Part shown: positions 1-6,481 of the stretch, in pieces | Position numbering within the stretch: position 1 is the stretch's first letter | How the letters are laid out: each line of letters begins with the position of its first letter | From: a bacterium | Lineage (GTDB): Bacteria > SZUA-79 > Acidulodesulfobacterales > Acidulodesulfobacteraceae | Length of the DNA: 10,635 nt | Direction of reading: 5' to 3' | Assembly (NCBI GenBank): GCA_021803845.1 | Contig: JAJZLA010000027.1 | Location: forward strand, 1-10,635 | Notes under the pieces: model-generated | The model's input: only the letters and a program-made list of their open reading frames with translations | Databases searched by the model: none | Told to the model about the DNA's origin: nothing | Translations under genes and position numbers: made by a program

Positions 1-207
1 GCCAAAAACATAATGTCCAAAGTTTTCTTGTTAAACGAAATATATATAATGAATAAACAGGAAAAAATACGCGGCGCAAAAGGCTATATAGTCAAAAAAT
101 CGATAAGCAAAACCTCCTACCCCGGCATTTATATGATAAAAATAACCGTTTTCAAAAAAGGGCAAAGTCCAAAAAGCGGCGTTACGCTAAAATCCCTTGC
201 GCAATAG
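1..207 (+). CDS. Hypothetical protein, 3' end or small ORF, left edge
   Basis: The frame is open from the first base of the window to a TAG at 205-207, so this may be the 3' end of a longer gene. Internal starts are ATG at 13 (64 codons) and ATG at 49 (52 codons); neither has a recognisable Shine-Dalgarno. The visible product is short and strongly basic, with many Lys, and ends in SGVTLKSLAQ. Codon choice (GGC, GCA, ATA, AAA) resembles the solid genes here, which argues mildly for real coding. No motif, signal peptide or membrane segment is seen and I do not recognise a family. A chance ORF remains possible. Confidence 0.4.
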   Translation, partial: AKNIMSKVFLLNEIYIMNKQEKIRGAKGYIVKKSISKTSYPGIYMIKITVFKKGQSPKSGVTLKSLAQ

Positions 208-380
208 ATTTTTAGGCTAAAAAAATAAAAAATCATAAAATCACGCCTTAAAATTAATTTAATAATTTAACCTAAAAAAAACCAGAAACGTTTAACATAT
301 AAGTATTATTAAAATTTTCTATAAAAAAATCTTGACTTTTATGGAGGTGGGGGTGTTTAATATATACAACTTTATATTAA
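208..380. other. Gene-free AT-rich stretch with one promoter-like site
   Basis: No reading frame here looks coding. A possible promoter is TTGACT at 332-337 followed after 18 bases by TTTAAT at 356-361, each one mismatch from consensus. A G-rich tract, GGTGGGGGTGT at 346-356, lies inside the spacer. The sequence TCTTGACTTT (330-339) recurs at 9961-9970, also near a similar G tract. The promoter could once have served the decayed sensor gene immediately downstream. Function is inference from matches only. Confidence 0.3.
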
Positions 381-619
381 TATTTTAACTTTGTTACTGC
401 AAACCAAAGTTCTATTCCATATACTTTACCGTCTGATGGACCGTATAATCCTAGTTTTTTGACAAACGGAACTGGGATTTCTCTAATGTAATTGCAAAAA
501 AAGATGTAAAAAAGATTTATTTATTTCATATTATTTCTTATTATCTATTCAAATAAGAAAAATAAGGAGATAGAAAAGCTTTACACAAGGTTTAACTAAT
601 CTTCGACAATATATACGAT
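381..619 (+). pseudogene. Decayed 5' part of the PAS-GGDEF cyclase gene
   Basis: Three protein-like pieces appear in order but in different frames. Frame 381-488 reads a sensor-like stretch containing SIPYTLPSDGPYNPSFL. The frame of 473-514 reads WDFSNVIAKKDVKK. Frame 510-596 reads a hydrophobic helix, FIYFILFLIIYS, then the charged linker NKEIEKLYTRFN and a TAA at 597. The frame of the downstream gene, open from 596, reads IFDNIYDLAYVTEF, a typical PAS domain beginning that runs straight into 620. The order extracytoplasmic segment, membrane helix, linker, PAS is what an intact membrane-bound cyclase would have. At least two or three indels are needed to rejoin it. Real decay fits best; sequencing errors at the A runs near 495-512 could explain part of it. 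Confidence 0.55.
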
Positions 620-1444
620 TTGGCTTACGTAACCGAATTTGCCCCCGATGCGGTTCCAAGACACTTCATAGAGGTAAACGACATGACTTTAAAAACGCTG
701 GGTTATTCTAAAAACGAATTTTTAAAATTAAGCCATCTCGACGTTATAAATGCGGATAAAAAAGATATATTAAACATGATGAAGCTTTTATTCGAAAAAG
801 GTACGATGACTTATCCCGCCGAAATTAAAACAAAATACGGAAAGATAATACCGCTTGAAGTTACCAGCCGCATATATAAAATCCCGGGCCAACCCCCCGT
901 AGTGGTATGTATCGCAAGAGATATAACCGACAGGGTTAAAATGGAAAAGGAACTTAAGAGACTGTCGGAAGTAGATTCTTTAACCGGCGCGTATAACAGA
1001 AACAAATACAAAGATATTATCTCAAAAGAAATCGAAAGGGCAAAAAGGTACGAGTATCCCCTTTCCGCCATAATGTTCGACCTGGACTTTTTTAAAGAAG
1101 TAAACGATAAATATGGGCATGTAACAGGCGACGAGGTACTGAAAGATATGGTTTCGCTGATAATAAGGAACATAAGGAGCGGGGATTATTTAATACGGTG
1201 GGGCGGCGAAGAGTTTTTGATAATCGCTCCTTACGCTTCTTCAAAGAACGCGTACTTGTTAGCCGAAAAATTGAGAACGCAGGCGGAATTGCGCTATTTT
1301 TCGTCTGAAGGCGTAAGGGTCACTTTAAGTTTCGGCATCGCGGCGCTTACCGAAAACGAACACGAAATGTCTTTTATAAAAAGAGCCGACGATGCCCTCT
1401 ATAAGGCAAAAAATAGCGGAAGGAACAGAACCGAGGTTTATTAG
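620..1444 (+). CDS. PAS-GGDEF diguanylate cyclase, probably N-terminally truncated
   Basis: The product would make cyclic di-GMP from two GTP. Counted from the TTG at 620, residues 1 to about 100 are a PAS/PAC domain ending in CIARDITDRVKMEKEL, and residues 110-274 are GGDEF. Active-site features are complete: DLDFFKEVND at 154-163, GH..GD after it, and GGEEF at 195-199. An inhibitory I-site, RSGD at 186-189, sits five residues before GGEEF, so feedback inhibition by c-di-GMP is expected. The TTG start cuts into the PAS domain, whose first strand is encoded upstream in the same frame (from 596) after a stop. ATG at 683 with GAGG at 671-674 is a better translation start and would give about 254 residues. 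The catalytic domain shows no damage, so the remaining protein may still be active but would have lost its membrane anchor and sensor. Confidence 0.85.
   Translation: MAYVTEFAPDAVPRHFIEVNDMTLKTLGYSKNEFLKLSHLDVINADKKDILNMMKLLFEKGTMTYPAEIKTKYGKIIPLEVTSRIYKIPGQPPVVVCIARDITDRVKMEKELKRLSEVDSLTGAYNRNKYKDIISKEIERAKRYEYPLSAIMFDLDFFKEVNDKYGHVTGDEVLKDMVSLIIRNIRSGDYLIRWGGEEFLIIAPYASSKNAYLLAEKLRTQAELRYFSSEGVRVTLSFGIAALTENEHEMSFIKRADDALYKAKNSGRNRTEVY
671..685 (+). promoter_or_regulatory. Shine-Dalgarno and alternative ATG of the cyclase gene
   Basis: GAGG at 671-674 lies eight bases before an in-frame ATG at 683-685. The TTG at 620 has no such site. If the gene is still translated, this internal start is the more convincing one; it removes the first PAS strand and keeps the whole GGDEF domain. 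The match is short and could be chance. Confidence 0.35.
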
Positions 1445-1476
1445 ATAAATCTTAAATAATAAACTTTTAATATATA

Positions 1477-1485
1477 TGATATAAT
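1477..1485 (+). promoter_or_regulatory. Extended -10 promoter of the GAF-GGDEF-EAL gene
   Basis: TGATATAAT is a perfect extended -10 (TG, one base, TATAAT). The bases 17 upstream (TAATAA, 1457-1462) are a poor -35, as is usual for extended -10 promoters. Transcription would start near 1492 and leave a leader of about 26 nt before the ATG at 1518. It lies in the 73 bp between the two c-di-GMP genes, so the second can be expressed independently of the damaged first one. Confidence 0.5.
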
Positions 1486-1517
1486 AAAAATATATTTTTA
1501 AATAAATCTAATTAAAG

Positions 1518-3842
1518 ATGCCTGTCCCTAAGAACAAGAAAAAGAATAACGCGCCGGATATAAGCGAAATAGAAAAAGCAAAAAACTCCGAAATGCTTAT
1601 CAGAGATTTTTATAAAGCTCTTTCCGAGATAAACCGGTCTATTATAAAAAATCCCGACCCTGAAGCCCTGCTGGATTATGCGTGCAAAATATTAGTCAGG
1701 GTAACGGGCGCGCCGACCGTATGGGCGGGAAGGGTGGATAAAAAAGGAAATAGGTTTGTAATCACCGCCCAATTTAAAAAACGCAAAAATATCCCTTCCG
1801 TTAAAAACCAATCCATATCCCTAGACACCAAAGACCTGCTTGGAAAAGGCGGCGGGGCAAAATGCGCAAGAATGGGAAAAATACAGGTAATTCAGGATGT
1901 TTTTAAACGCAAATCTTTAAAGCCCTTATGGGAATTTTACAAAAAAAGCGGCATAATAAATTCCGCCGCGGTATTCCCGATAAAAAAATACGAAGAGGTG
2001 ATATACATTTTAACCGTATATTCGGAAAAAAAGAATTTCTTTTCCAAAGAAATCGTAAATCTGCTAAAGGAGGCATGCCTCGATATAGGGTATGCCTTCG
2101 AAGAAAGCGAAAAAACGGAAAAACTCATAAATCTTCCGCTGCATGACAATCTGACGAAAATAGCAAACAGGGCGCTTTTTTTAGACAGGGCGCAACAGGC
2201 GATAGACAGGGCGCGGAGAGATAAAAAACTTGCGTCTGTCTTAATTTTAGACATAGGACATTTTAAAAATTTAAATGAAAAATTAGGCCATAAAGCTGGC
2301 GACATAATTTTAATCAAGGTAGCCAGACAATTGTCTAAAATATTGAGAAAAACCGACACCTTAGCAAGGATAGGTTCAGACGAATTCGGAATAATATTTA
2401 GCGATTTTTCGAATGTAAACGATTTAAATCTGTTTTTTAACCGCATAGATTTAATTTTTGACAGCCCGGTTAATATTTCAAAAGGAAATAAGGTCAAATT
2501 AGACTATAAAATGGGCATATCCCTTTTTCCGAAAGACGGCGGCGATTTGGAAACGTTGTTCAAAAGAGCCGAAATAGCTATAACACAGGCAAAAAAAGAC
2601 GAAAAAGAAAGAAGGCATTTGTTTTCGAAATCCTTCGAGGACGAACTGCATTATTTAAGCTATATCCAGAACGACATAAAAGAAGCTCTGCGATCAGGAC
2701 GGATTATTCCTTATTATCAACCGCAAATTCAACTTCCCAAAGGCGAAATAATAGGACTTGAAGCGCTTGCAAGGCTTAAAAGTCCGGACGGTACCATAAA
2801 AAATCCGGTTGATTTTATCCCTTTTATCGAAAATAGCGAAGAAATCATAAGCGGACTTGGAGAATATATGGTCAACTCGGCTATAGAAGATATGCCTAAG
2901 TTGCTTAATATGGGCATAGATGTGCCGATTTCGGTAAATATAGCCGCAAAACATTTAACCAATCCTGATTTTTTAACCTTTATAGAGAAGGTAAATAGTG
3001 AAAAGGGCAATCCCATCCATCAAAAAATAATATTTGAAATAACGGAAACGACTTATTTAAATGAAATTACCGCCGCTAAAAATATACTAGAAAAAGTAAT
3101 AGAATCAGGTTTTCCTATATCATTAGACGATTTCGGAACCGGTTATTCAACCTTTTCCTATTTGCAGGACCTTCCGGTCAGCCAGATTAAAATCGATGCC
3201 AGATTTGTAAAAAATATTCTGGAAAGCAACAAAAATCTGGCAATTATCGCGGGTATTATAACGACTTCAAAAATATTGGGCATCGAGGTAATTGCCGAAG
3301 GCGTGGAAACAATGGAAGCCGCCCAACTTTTATTTACCCTCGGCTGTAATAATATCCAGGGTTATATCGCGTCGAGGCCCGTTCCGTTGGAAAAACTCGA
3401 AACATTTAATAAAAATTTTAAATTTGACGCCGTATGGCCGGAGCTTGCGCTGCCGTTCCAAAAAAAGCACTACGAATTGATAGGGCTTTATACCATACCT
3501 CTGCACCATAATATACGCGTTCTTCAGATAATAGAAACGCTTAACGAGCCGGGTAAACAAGATACTTACGCTATGATCGCAAAAAATTTATCCGACCCGG
3601 AAAGCTATAAGAAATGCCAGGTAGGAATTTGGTACGAAAGCTTAAAAAAGAACGATTTAATTAAAAATGCCCCGGAATTTATCGAACTTGGAATACTTCA
3701 TAAGGATGTTCACGATTTTGGATACGGGCTTATTAAAAGAAAAAAGAAACTAAGCGAAGAAGAAGAAAACCTGCTGCTTGATAAATCTAAAAAAATAACG
3801 CGCTTGATTATGGATTTAATTGCCAGAGTAAACGAAAAATAA
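1518..3842 (+). CDS. GAF-GGDEF(degenerate)-EAL-CZB c-di-GMP phosphodiesterase
   Basis: A 774-residue cytoplasmic protein without membrane segments, expected to hydrolyse c-di-GMP. A GAF sensor lies at about 45-195 and a GGDEF domain at about 208-375. The GGDEF is altered: DIGHFKNLNE at 245-254 instead of D-x-D...ND, and GSDEF at 286-290. The I-site RKTD (277-280) is kept, so the domain may bind nucleotide or c-di-GMP rather than synthesise it. The EAL domain (about 395-640) has its key residues: EAL 415-417, N474, E507 and E510, DD 537-538 in DDFGTGYS, K558, E594 and Q614. The C-terminus (about 655-745) fits the zinc-binding CZB fold: H663/H664, C700 in CQVGIWY, and HKDVH at 728-732. Zinc control of turnover is inferred from CZB proteins such as E. 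coli DgcZ. The ATG at 1518 follows a weak AAAG. Confidence 0.9.
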   Translation: MPVPKNKKKNNAPDISEIEKAKNSEMLIRDFYKALSEINRSIIKNPDPEALLDYACKILVRVTGAPTVWAGRVDKKGNRFVITAQFKKRKNIPSVKNQSISLDTKDLLGKGGGAKCARMGKIQVIQDVFKRKSLKPLWEFYKKSGIINSAAVFPIKKYEEVIYILTVYSEKKNFFSKEIVNLLKEACLDIGYAFEESEKTEKLINLPLHDNLTKIANRALFLDRAQQAIDRARRDKKLASVLILDIGHFKNLNEKLGHKAGDIILIKVARQLSKILRKTDTLARIGSDEFGIIFSDFSNVNDLNLFFNRIDLIFDSPVNISKGNKVKLDYKMGISLFPKDGGDLETLFKRAEIAITQAKKDEKERRHLFSKSFEDELHYLSYIQNDIKEALRSGRIIPYYQPQIQLPKGEIIGLEALARLKSPDGTIKNPVDFIPFIENSEEIISGLGEYMVNSAIEDMPKLLNMGIDVPISVNIAAKHLTNPDFLTFIEKVNSEKGNPIHQKIIFEITETTYLNEITAAKNILEKVIESGFPISLDDFGTGYSTFSYLQDLPVSQIKIDARFVKNILESNKNLAIIAGIITTSKILGIEVIAEGVETMEAAQLLFTLGCNNIQGYIASRPVPLEKLETFNKNFKFDAVWPELALPFQKKHYELIGLYTIPLHHNIRVLQIIETLNEPGKQDTYAMIAKNLSDPESYKKCQVGIWYESLKKNDLIKNAPEFIELGILHKDVHDFGYGLIKRKKKLSEEEENLLLDKSKKITRLIMDLIARVNEK

Positions 3843-3891
3843 ATTTTGCTCCTTCCCGGTTCGTTTCAAAACTTCCCGATTTGACCTCGTT

Positions 3892-3973
3892 ACACTTTTC
3901 ATCCATAACAAAATACTCTCATTTATCGCAGGCGCATGTAAGACAGGCAGTATCGGTTTTGGATAAAAAGTGT
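3892..3973. repeat. Interrupted 13 bp inverted repeat
   Basis: ACACTTTTCATCC at 3892-3904 pairs with GGATAAAAAGTGT at 3961-3973, 12 of 13 positions, enclosing 56 bases. This could be a large RNA hairpin at the 3' end of the phosphodiesterase transcript or the ends of a very small mobile element. No target duplication flanks it and there is no T run, so neither reading is secure. Confidence 0.4.
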
Positions 3974-4002
3974 GTGATATTTTTTTCTGTGATATTTTTT
4001 TT
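3973..4002 (+). repeat. 15 bp tandem direct repeat
   Basis: TGTGATATTTTTT occurs from 3973 and again from 3988, a perfect 15-base period apart from the lengths of the T runs. Two copies in AT-rich DNA suggest replication slippage. The second copy runs into TTGACA at 4001. Confidence 0.6.
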
Positions 4003-4221
4003 GACAATATATATTTAAAGTGATAATTAATATTGTATAAATCCTAAAAGCACGCATAATAATGAAGATTATTTATATAAATAGATTATGTTTGTTTCAT
4101 TAAAAACTGATTTATTAGTGAGAACAGTTTTAAATAATCCGGACGGATACCTAAAAAAAAAATTAGCAAGGTATCTTCGACGGGCTAAGAAATAATTTAA
4201 TAAATTTATATATAAGCGCGA

Positions 4222-4258
4222 AAACGTTAATTAACGGTATATTAACATATTAACGTTT
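4222..4258. promoter_or_regulatory. Probable operator: inverted repeat around the -35 box
   Basis: AAACGTTAAT (4222-4231) and ATTAACGTTT (4249-4258) are exact inverted repeats with 17 bases between them. The left arm is also part of a perfect 12 bp palindrome, CGTTAATTAACG (4225-4236). The arms bracket the -35 element at 4242-4247, where a dimeric repressor would block polymerase. The regulator is not in the window. The unusual GC step in otherwise AT-only DNA makes chance less likely. Confidence 0.5.
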
Positions 4259-4271
4259 AATTGATTATAAT
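4242..4271 (+). promoter_or_regulatory. Promoter of the propeller lipoprotein gene
   Basis: TTAACA at 4242-4247 (five of six to the -35 consensus), an 18 bp spacer, and a perfect TATAAT at 4266-4271. Transcription would begin near 4278 and give a leader of about 40 nt containing the strong ribosome site before 4318. Confidence 0.6.
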
Positions 4272-4306
4272 ATTATAACAAGTTCAATTAATAATCTAAA
4301 AGATTT

Positions 4307-4312
4307 AGGAGG
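4307..4312 (+). promoter_or_regulatory. Strong Shine-Dalgarno AGGAGG
   Basis: A full AGGAGG sits five bases before the ATG at 4318. It is the best ribosome-binding site in the window, fixes this start codon, and suggests the lipoprotein is made in quantity when its promoter is on. Confidence 0.8.
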
Positions 4313-4317
4313 TTATT

Positions 4318-6321
4318 ATGGACATTAAAACTTTATTTGGGAAATCCCGCAAATCTTATGCTTTAATCCTTACATTGTTAGTTCTTGCCGTTCCTTTGAC
4401 ATTATCCGGCTGCGGCGGGGGAGGCGGCGGATCGTCGAGTTCGACGAGTTCCACAATTAGCGGAACGGTTGACGGAGGATTGAGTCCCATATCAGGGTCA
4501 AATGCGACCCTTTGCGAATATAACAATTCGACTGAACATTTTACTGGATGTCCCTTGGGAGGCACGTCCCTTGGAAGCGCCACGACTTCTGCTTCAGGAA
4601 GTTTTTCCATATCTTATGCCCCGCCTTCGACTGGCGGCAGTACCGTTCTATATGTGGATGCCTCAGGAGGAAAAACCGGTACGGGGACGACGAATGATTA
4701 TATAGACCTTATTGCGATGGCAGGTTCATCAAGCAGTTTGCCTTCCAGCCTTAAGGTAAACGAACTTACTACCGTTGCAGGAGAAGAATTATTCGGTTTT
4801 GCAAACGGTTATACCGACCCGGGCAATAAAAATGCCTTAAGCGTATTTAACGACTATTATTCTTCCCTTGTTAACGTGTCTAGCGGAAATCCCGCCGGCT
4901 CGCTGTCCAGTTCACAAACGACGATTATAAATGCCTATAAGATATTAGCTAATGCCCTTGCGGGCTGCGTTCAGAATCAATCCGTTTGTTCGCAAATAGC
5001 AAAATATGTAAATGCTTATAACCTTACCCCTCCTATGACGACCCTTCAAATAGCCGCTATGATACAGGAATTTCAAAATGTCAGCGCTAATTCGACCGGT
5101 TCTACAATGTTAGAAAATTTGTATAATATTGTTGTCGAATCCAAATTGGCTCAATCTACGGGATGGACCGTGCCTAGTTCGGCGCCCGCAACTGTACCGT
5201 CGTTAGAAATAACCCACGGCGGCGGTGGTGGTTATTCGGCAACCTATCAATATTTTAACGGCGGTTATACGCCAACAGCATTGGCGGCACCTAGTGCTGA
5301 CGGGGGTAACGTTTATGATGTAGATTCTGCGGGAGGTGTGTCTTTTACGGGCTACATATACGATAATGATCCTTCTTCTTATACGGGCGGCAATCTAGCG
5401 CAATACATTACAGCCGTGTATGAGCTACCCACTTTTCCAACTGCTATGGCAATCAGCGCTAGTGGCAACATTTGGGTTATAAATCAAGGCATAGGCGATG
5501 CTCAAAGTAATAGGAATTATGATAGCTGGGTTTCAAAAATCAATCCAACAGGAGAACCAACTGGTACCGGTGTTACATATATATATCAACCTGTATGTCA
5601 ATATGATGCAGATAATTTAGTACCGTCCGCCATAGCGATAGGACCTGGGGGCAATATCTGGGTTGCGAATGAGATAGCAAATACGATAATGGAATTAAAT
5701 ACTAATTGTCAACTTATGACTGACCCAGCCGATACATCCGAATCGGCATATTATTATTCCGGCGGCACAAATCCGGTTGCCATAGCAATAAGTGCTCATG
5801 ATAACATATGGGTCGCCAACAGAGGCTCAAATAACGTAGTCGAACTAAGTTCTTCTGGGGAAGAATTGAAAGACTTTAGTAGCAGCAACGGCAACTATAC
5901 CGGCACTGGGCCCGACGCCATAGCAATAAACTCGTATGGTGATGTATGGGTTGCAAATGAGACGTCCGGCAATGTATCAGAAATTAACCCTAAGTTAGAT
6001 ACAGTTACAAATTTTTCCGTAGGTTCCGAACCTGATGCCATAGCAATAGACGGGCTCAACAACGTATGGGTGGCGAATTTTAATTCTAACAATATAACCG
6101 AACTTTCTGAGTCAGGAAATAATATAGGAGATTATACTCTGGGTGAGGCTTGTAGCTCCGGACCTGATGCCATAGCAATAATCTTGGGCAACGTATGGGT
6201 CGCAGATAATAGTGCAACTACTTGTAGTCAAGGGGTGACAAATATAGTTGAAATAACAGACGCGGCGGCTGGTAATCAATATTTTCCATACTCAGGACCG
6301 CGGTGGCCCGGTTCATTTTAA
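4318..6321 (+). CDS. Exported lipoprotein with Vgb/NHL-type beta-propeller repeats
   Basis: 667 residues. A basic N-terminus, a hydrophobic core and the lipobox LSGC give a lipidated Cys at 32; a run of Gly and Ser follows as a flexible tether. Residues about 45-130 (TISGTVDGG..., ASGSFSISY) resemble a beta-sandwich repeat of the carboxypeptidase-regulatory/SdrD-B type. Residues about 145-290 are a helical part with paired Cys. From 374 to the end come six repeats of the form P-x-A-I-A-I-x(4-5)-N-[IV]-W-V-A-N...N-x-x-E-[LI], beginning near 374, 436, 486, 532, 572 and 616, the pattern of Vgb/NHL/SMP-30-like propellers. The protein would sit on the cell surface or periplasmic face of a membrane. 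Such propellers bind partners or sugars, or act as lyases; I see no catalytic signature and assign no reaction. It is alone behind its own promoter. Confidence 0.85.
   Translation: MDIKTLFGKSRKSYALILTLLVLAVPLTLSGCGGGGGGSSSSTSSTISGTVDGGLSPISGSNATLCEYNNSTEHFTGCPLGGTSLGSATTSASGSFSISYAPPSTGGSTVLYVDASGGKTGTGTTNDYIDLIAMAGSSSSLPSSLKVNELTTVAGEELFGFANGYTDPGNKNALSVFNDYYSSLVNVSSGNPAGSLSSSQTTIINAYKILANALAGCVQNQSVCSQIAKYVNAYNLTPPMTTLQIAAMIQEFQNVSANSTGSTMLENLYNIVVESKLAQSTGWTVPSSAPATVPSLEITHGGGGGYSATYQYFNGGYTPTALAAPSADGGNVYDVDSAGGVSFTGYIYDNDPSSYTGGNLAQYITAVYELPTFPTAMAISASGNIWVINQGIGDAQSNRNYDSWVSKINPTGEPTGTGVTYIYQPVCQYDADNLVPSAIAIGPGGNIWVANEIANTIMELNTNCQLMTDPADTSESAYYYSGGTNPVAIAISAHDNIWVANRGSNNVVELSSSGEELKDFSSSNGNYTGTGPDAIAINSYGDVWVANETSGNVSEINPKLDTVTNFSVGSEPDAIAIDGLNNVWVANFNSNNITELSESGNNIGDYTLGEACSSGPDAIAIILGNVWVADNSATTCSQGVTNIVEITDAAAGNQYFPYSGPRWPGSF
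5623..6240 (+). repeat. DNA-level repeats within the propeller blades
   Basis: GCCATAGCAATA recurs exactly at 5779, 5917, 6037 and 6169, and with one mismatch at 5629. The intervals of 150, 138, 120 and 132 bases are all multiples of three, so blades of 40-50 residues repeat in frame. Keeping the same synonymous codons for the AIAI strand points to fairly recent duplication or gene conversion between blades. Confidence 0.7.
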
Positions 6322-6346
6322 AATTAGACGTAGAGCTTTTTGCTTT

Positions 6347-6380
6347 GCACAAAATGTCATATTTAATCGAGATTTTGTGC
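6347..6380 (+). repeat. 9 bp inverted repeat just upstream of an extended -10
   Basis: GCACAAAAT (6347-6355) and ATTTTGTGC (6372-6380) are exact inverted repeats with a 16-base loop. The right arm overlaps the TG of the extended -10 at 6378. The arms could be an operator for the downstream promoter or a weak 3' hairpin for the lipoprotein gene; no T run follows, so an operator is more likely. Confidence 0.4.
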
Positions 6381-6386
6381 TATAAT
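6378..6386 (+). promoter_or_regulatory. Extended -10 promoter upstream of the Pro-rich protein gene
   Basis: TGCTATAAT is a perfect extended -10. Transcription would start near 6393 and produce a leader of about 90 nt that ends in the terminator hairpin at 6453-6478. A clear -35 at the right spacing is lacking (TTGCAC lies 30 bases away). Confidence 0.5.
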
Positions 6387-6452
6387 TAAAATGATGCCGG
6401 TAGATTAAAAATAAATAAGGGTTTATAAAGAAATAACGGATGTAATCATTTG

Positions 6453-6478
6453 GGGCGGGTAAAACGCCCGCCCGTTTT
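6453..6478 (+). terminator. Intrinsic terminator abutting the next start codon
   Basis: GGGCGGG (6453-6459) pairs perfectly with CCCGCCC (6467-6473) around a seven-base loop, followed by G and TTTT. It lies 130 nt after the lipoprotein stop and only three bases before the ATG at 6482. It may end the lipoprotein transcript, end a small RNA started at 6378-6386, or act as an attenuator of the following gene. Confidence 0.7.
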
Positions 6479-6481
6479 ATT

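Larger units (their letters stand above)
3843..4221. other. Gene-free intergenic stretch with several small repeats
   Basis: No credible gene is seen; the 63-codon minus-strand frame overlapping this stretch runs into the preceding gene and looks like a shadow. It holds an interrupted inverted repeat (3892-3973), a 15 bp tandem repeat (3973-4002), and two weak hairpins: AAAACTG 4103-4109 with CAGTTTT 4125-4131, and GATACCT 4146-4152 with AGGTATC 4169-4175. Two related 10-mers, CTTCCCGGTT (3852-3861) and CTTCCCGATT (3872-3881), sit 20 bp apart. TTGACA at 4001-4006 with GATAAT at 4022-4027 has only a 15 bp spacer, so it is a poor promoter. No T-tailed terminator for the upstream gene is visible. 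Confidence 0.5.

Noticed and set aside
1937..2497. Minus-strand 186-codon ORF inside the GAF-GGDEF-EAL gene
   Set aside because: Antisense shadow of a gene whose plus-strand product has complete catalytic motifs.
3816..4007. Minus-strand ORF of 63 codons after the phosphodiesterase gene
   Set aside because: It overlaps the 3' end of the solid gene, has no ribosome site, and consists mostly of the inverted and tandem repeats.
4001..4027. Promoter TTGACA plus GATAAT
   Set aside because: The spacer is only 15 bp and no gene follows for nearly 300 bp; the better promoter for 4318 is at 4242-4271.
5773..6180. CRISPR-like regular repeats GCCATAGCAATA
   Set aside because: They are in-frame codons for the AIAI strand of a beta-propeller, only 12 bases long, with similar intervening coding sequence rather than unique spacers.
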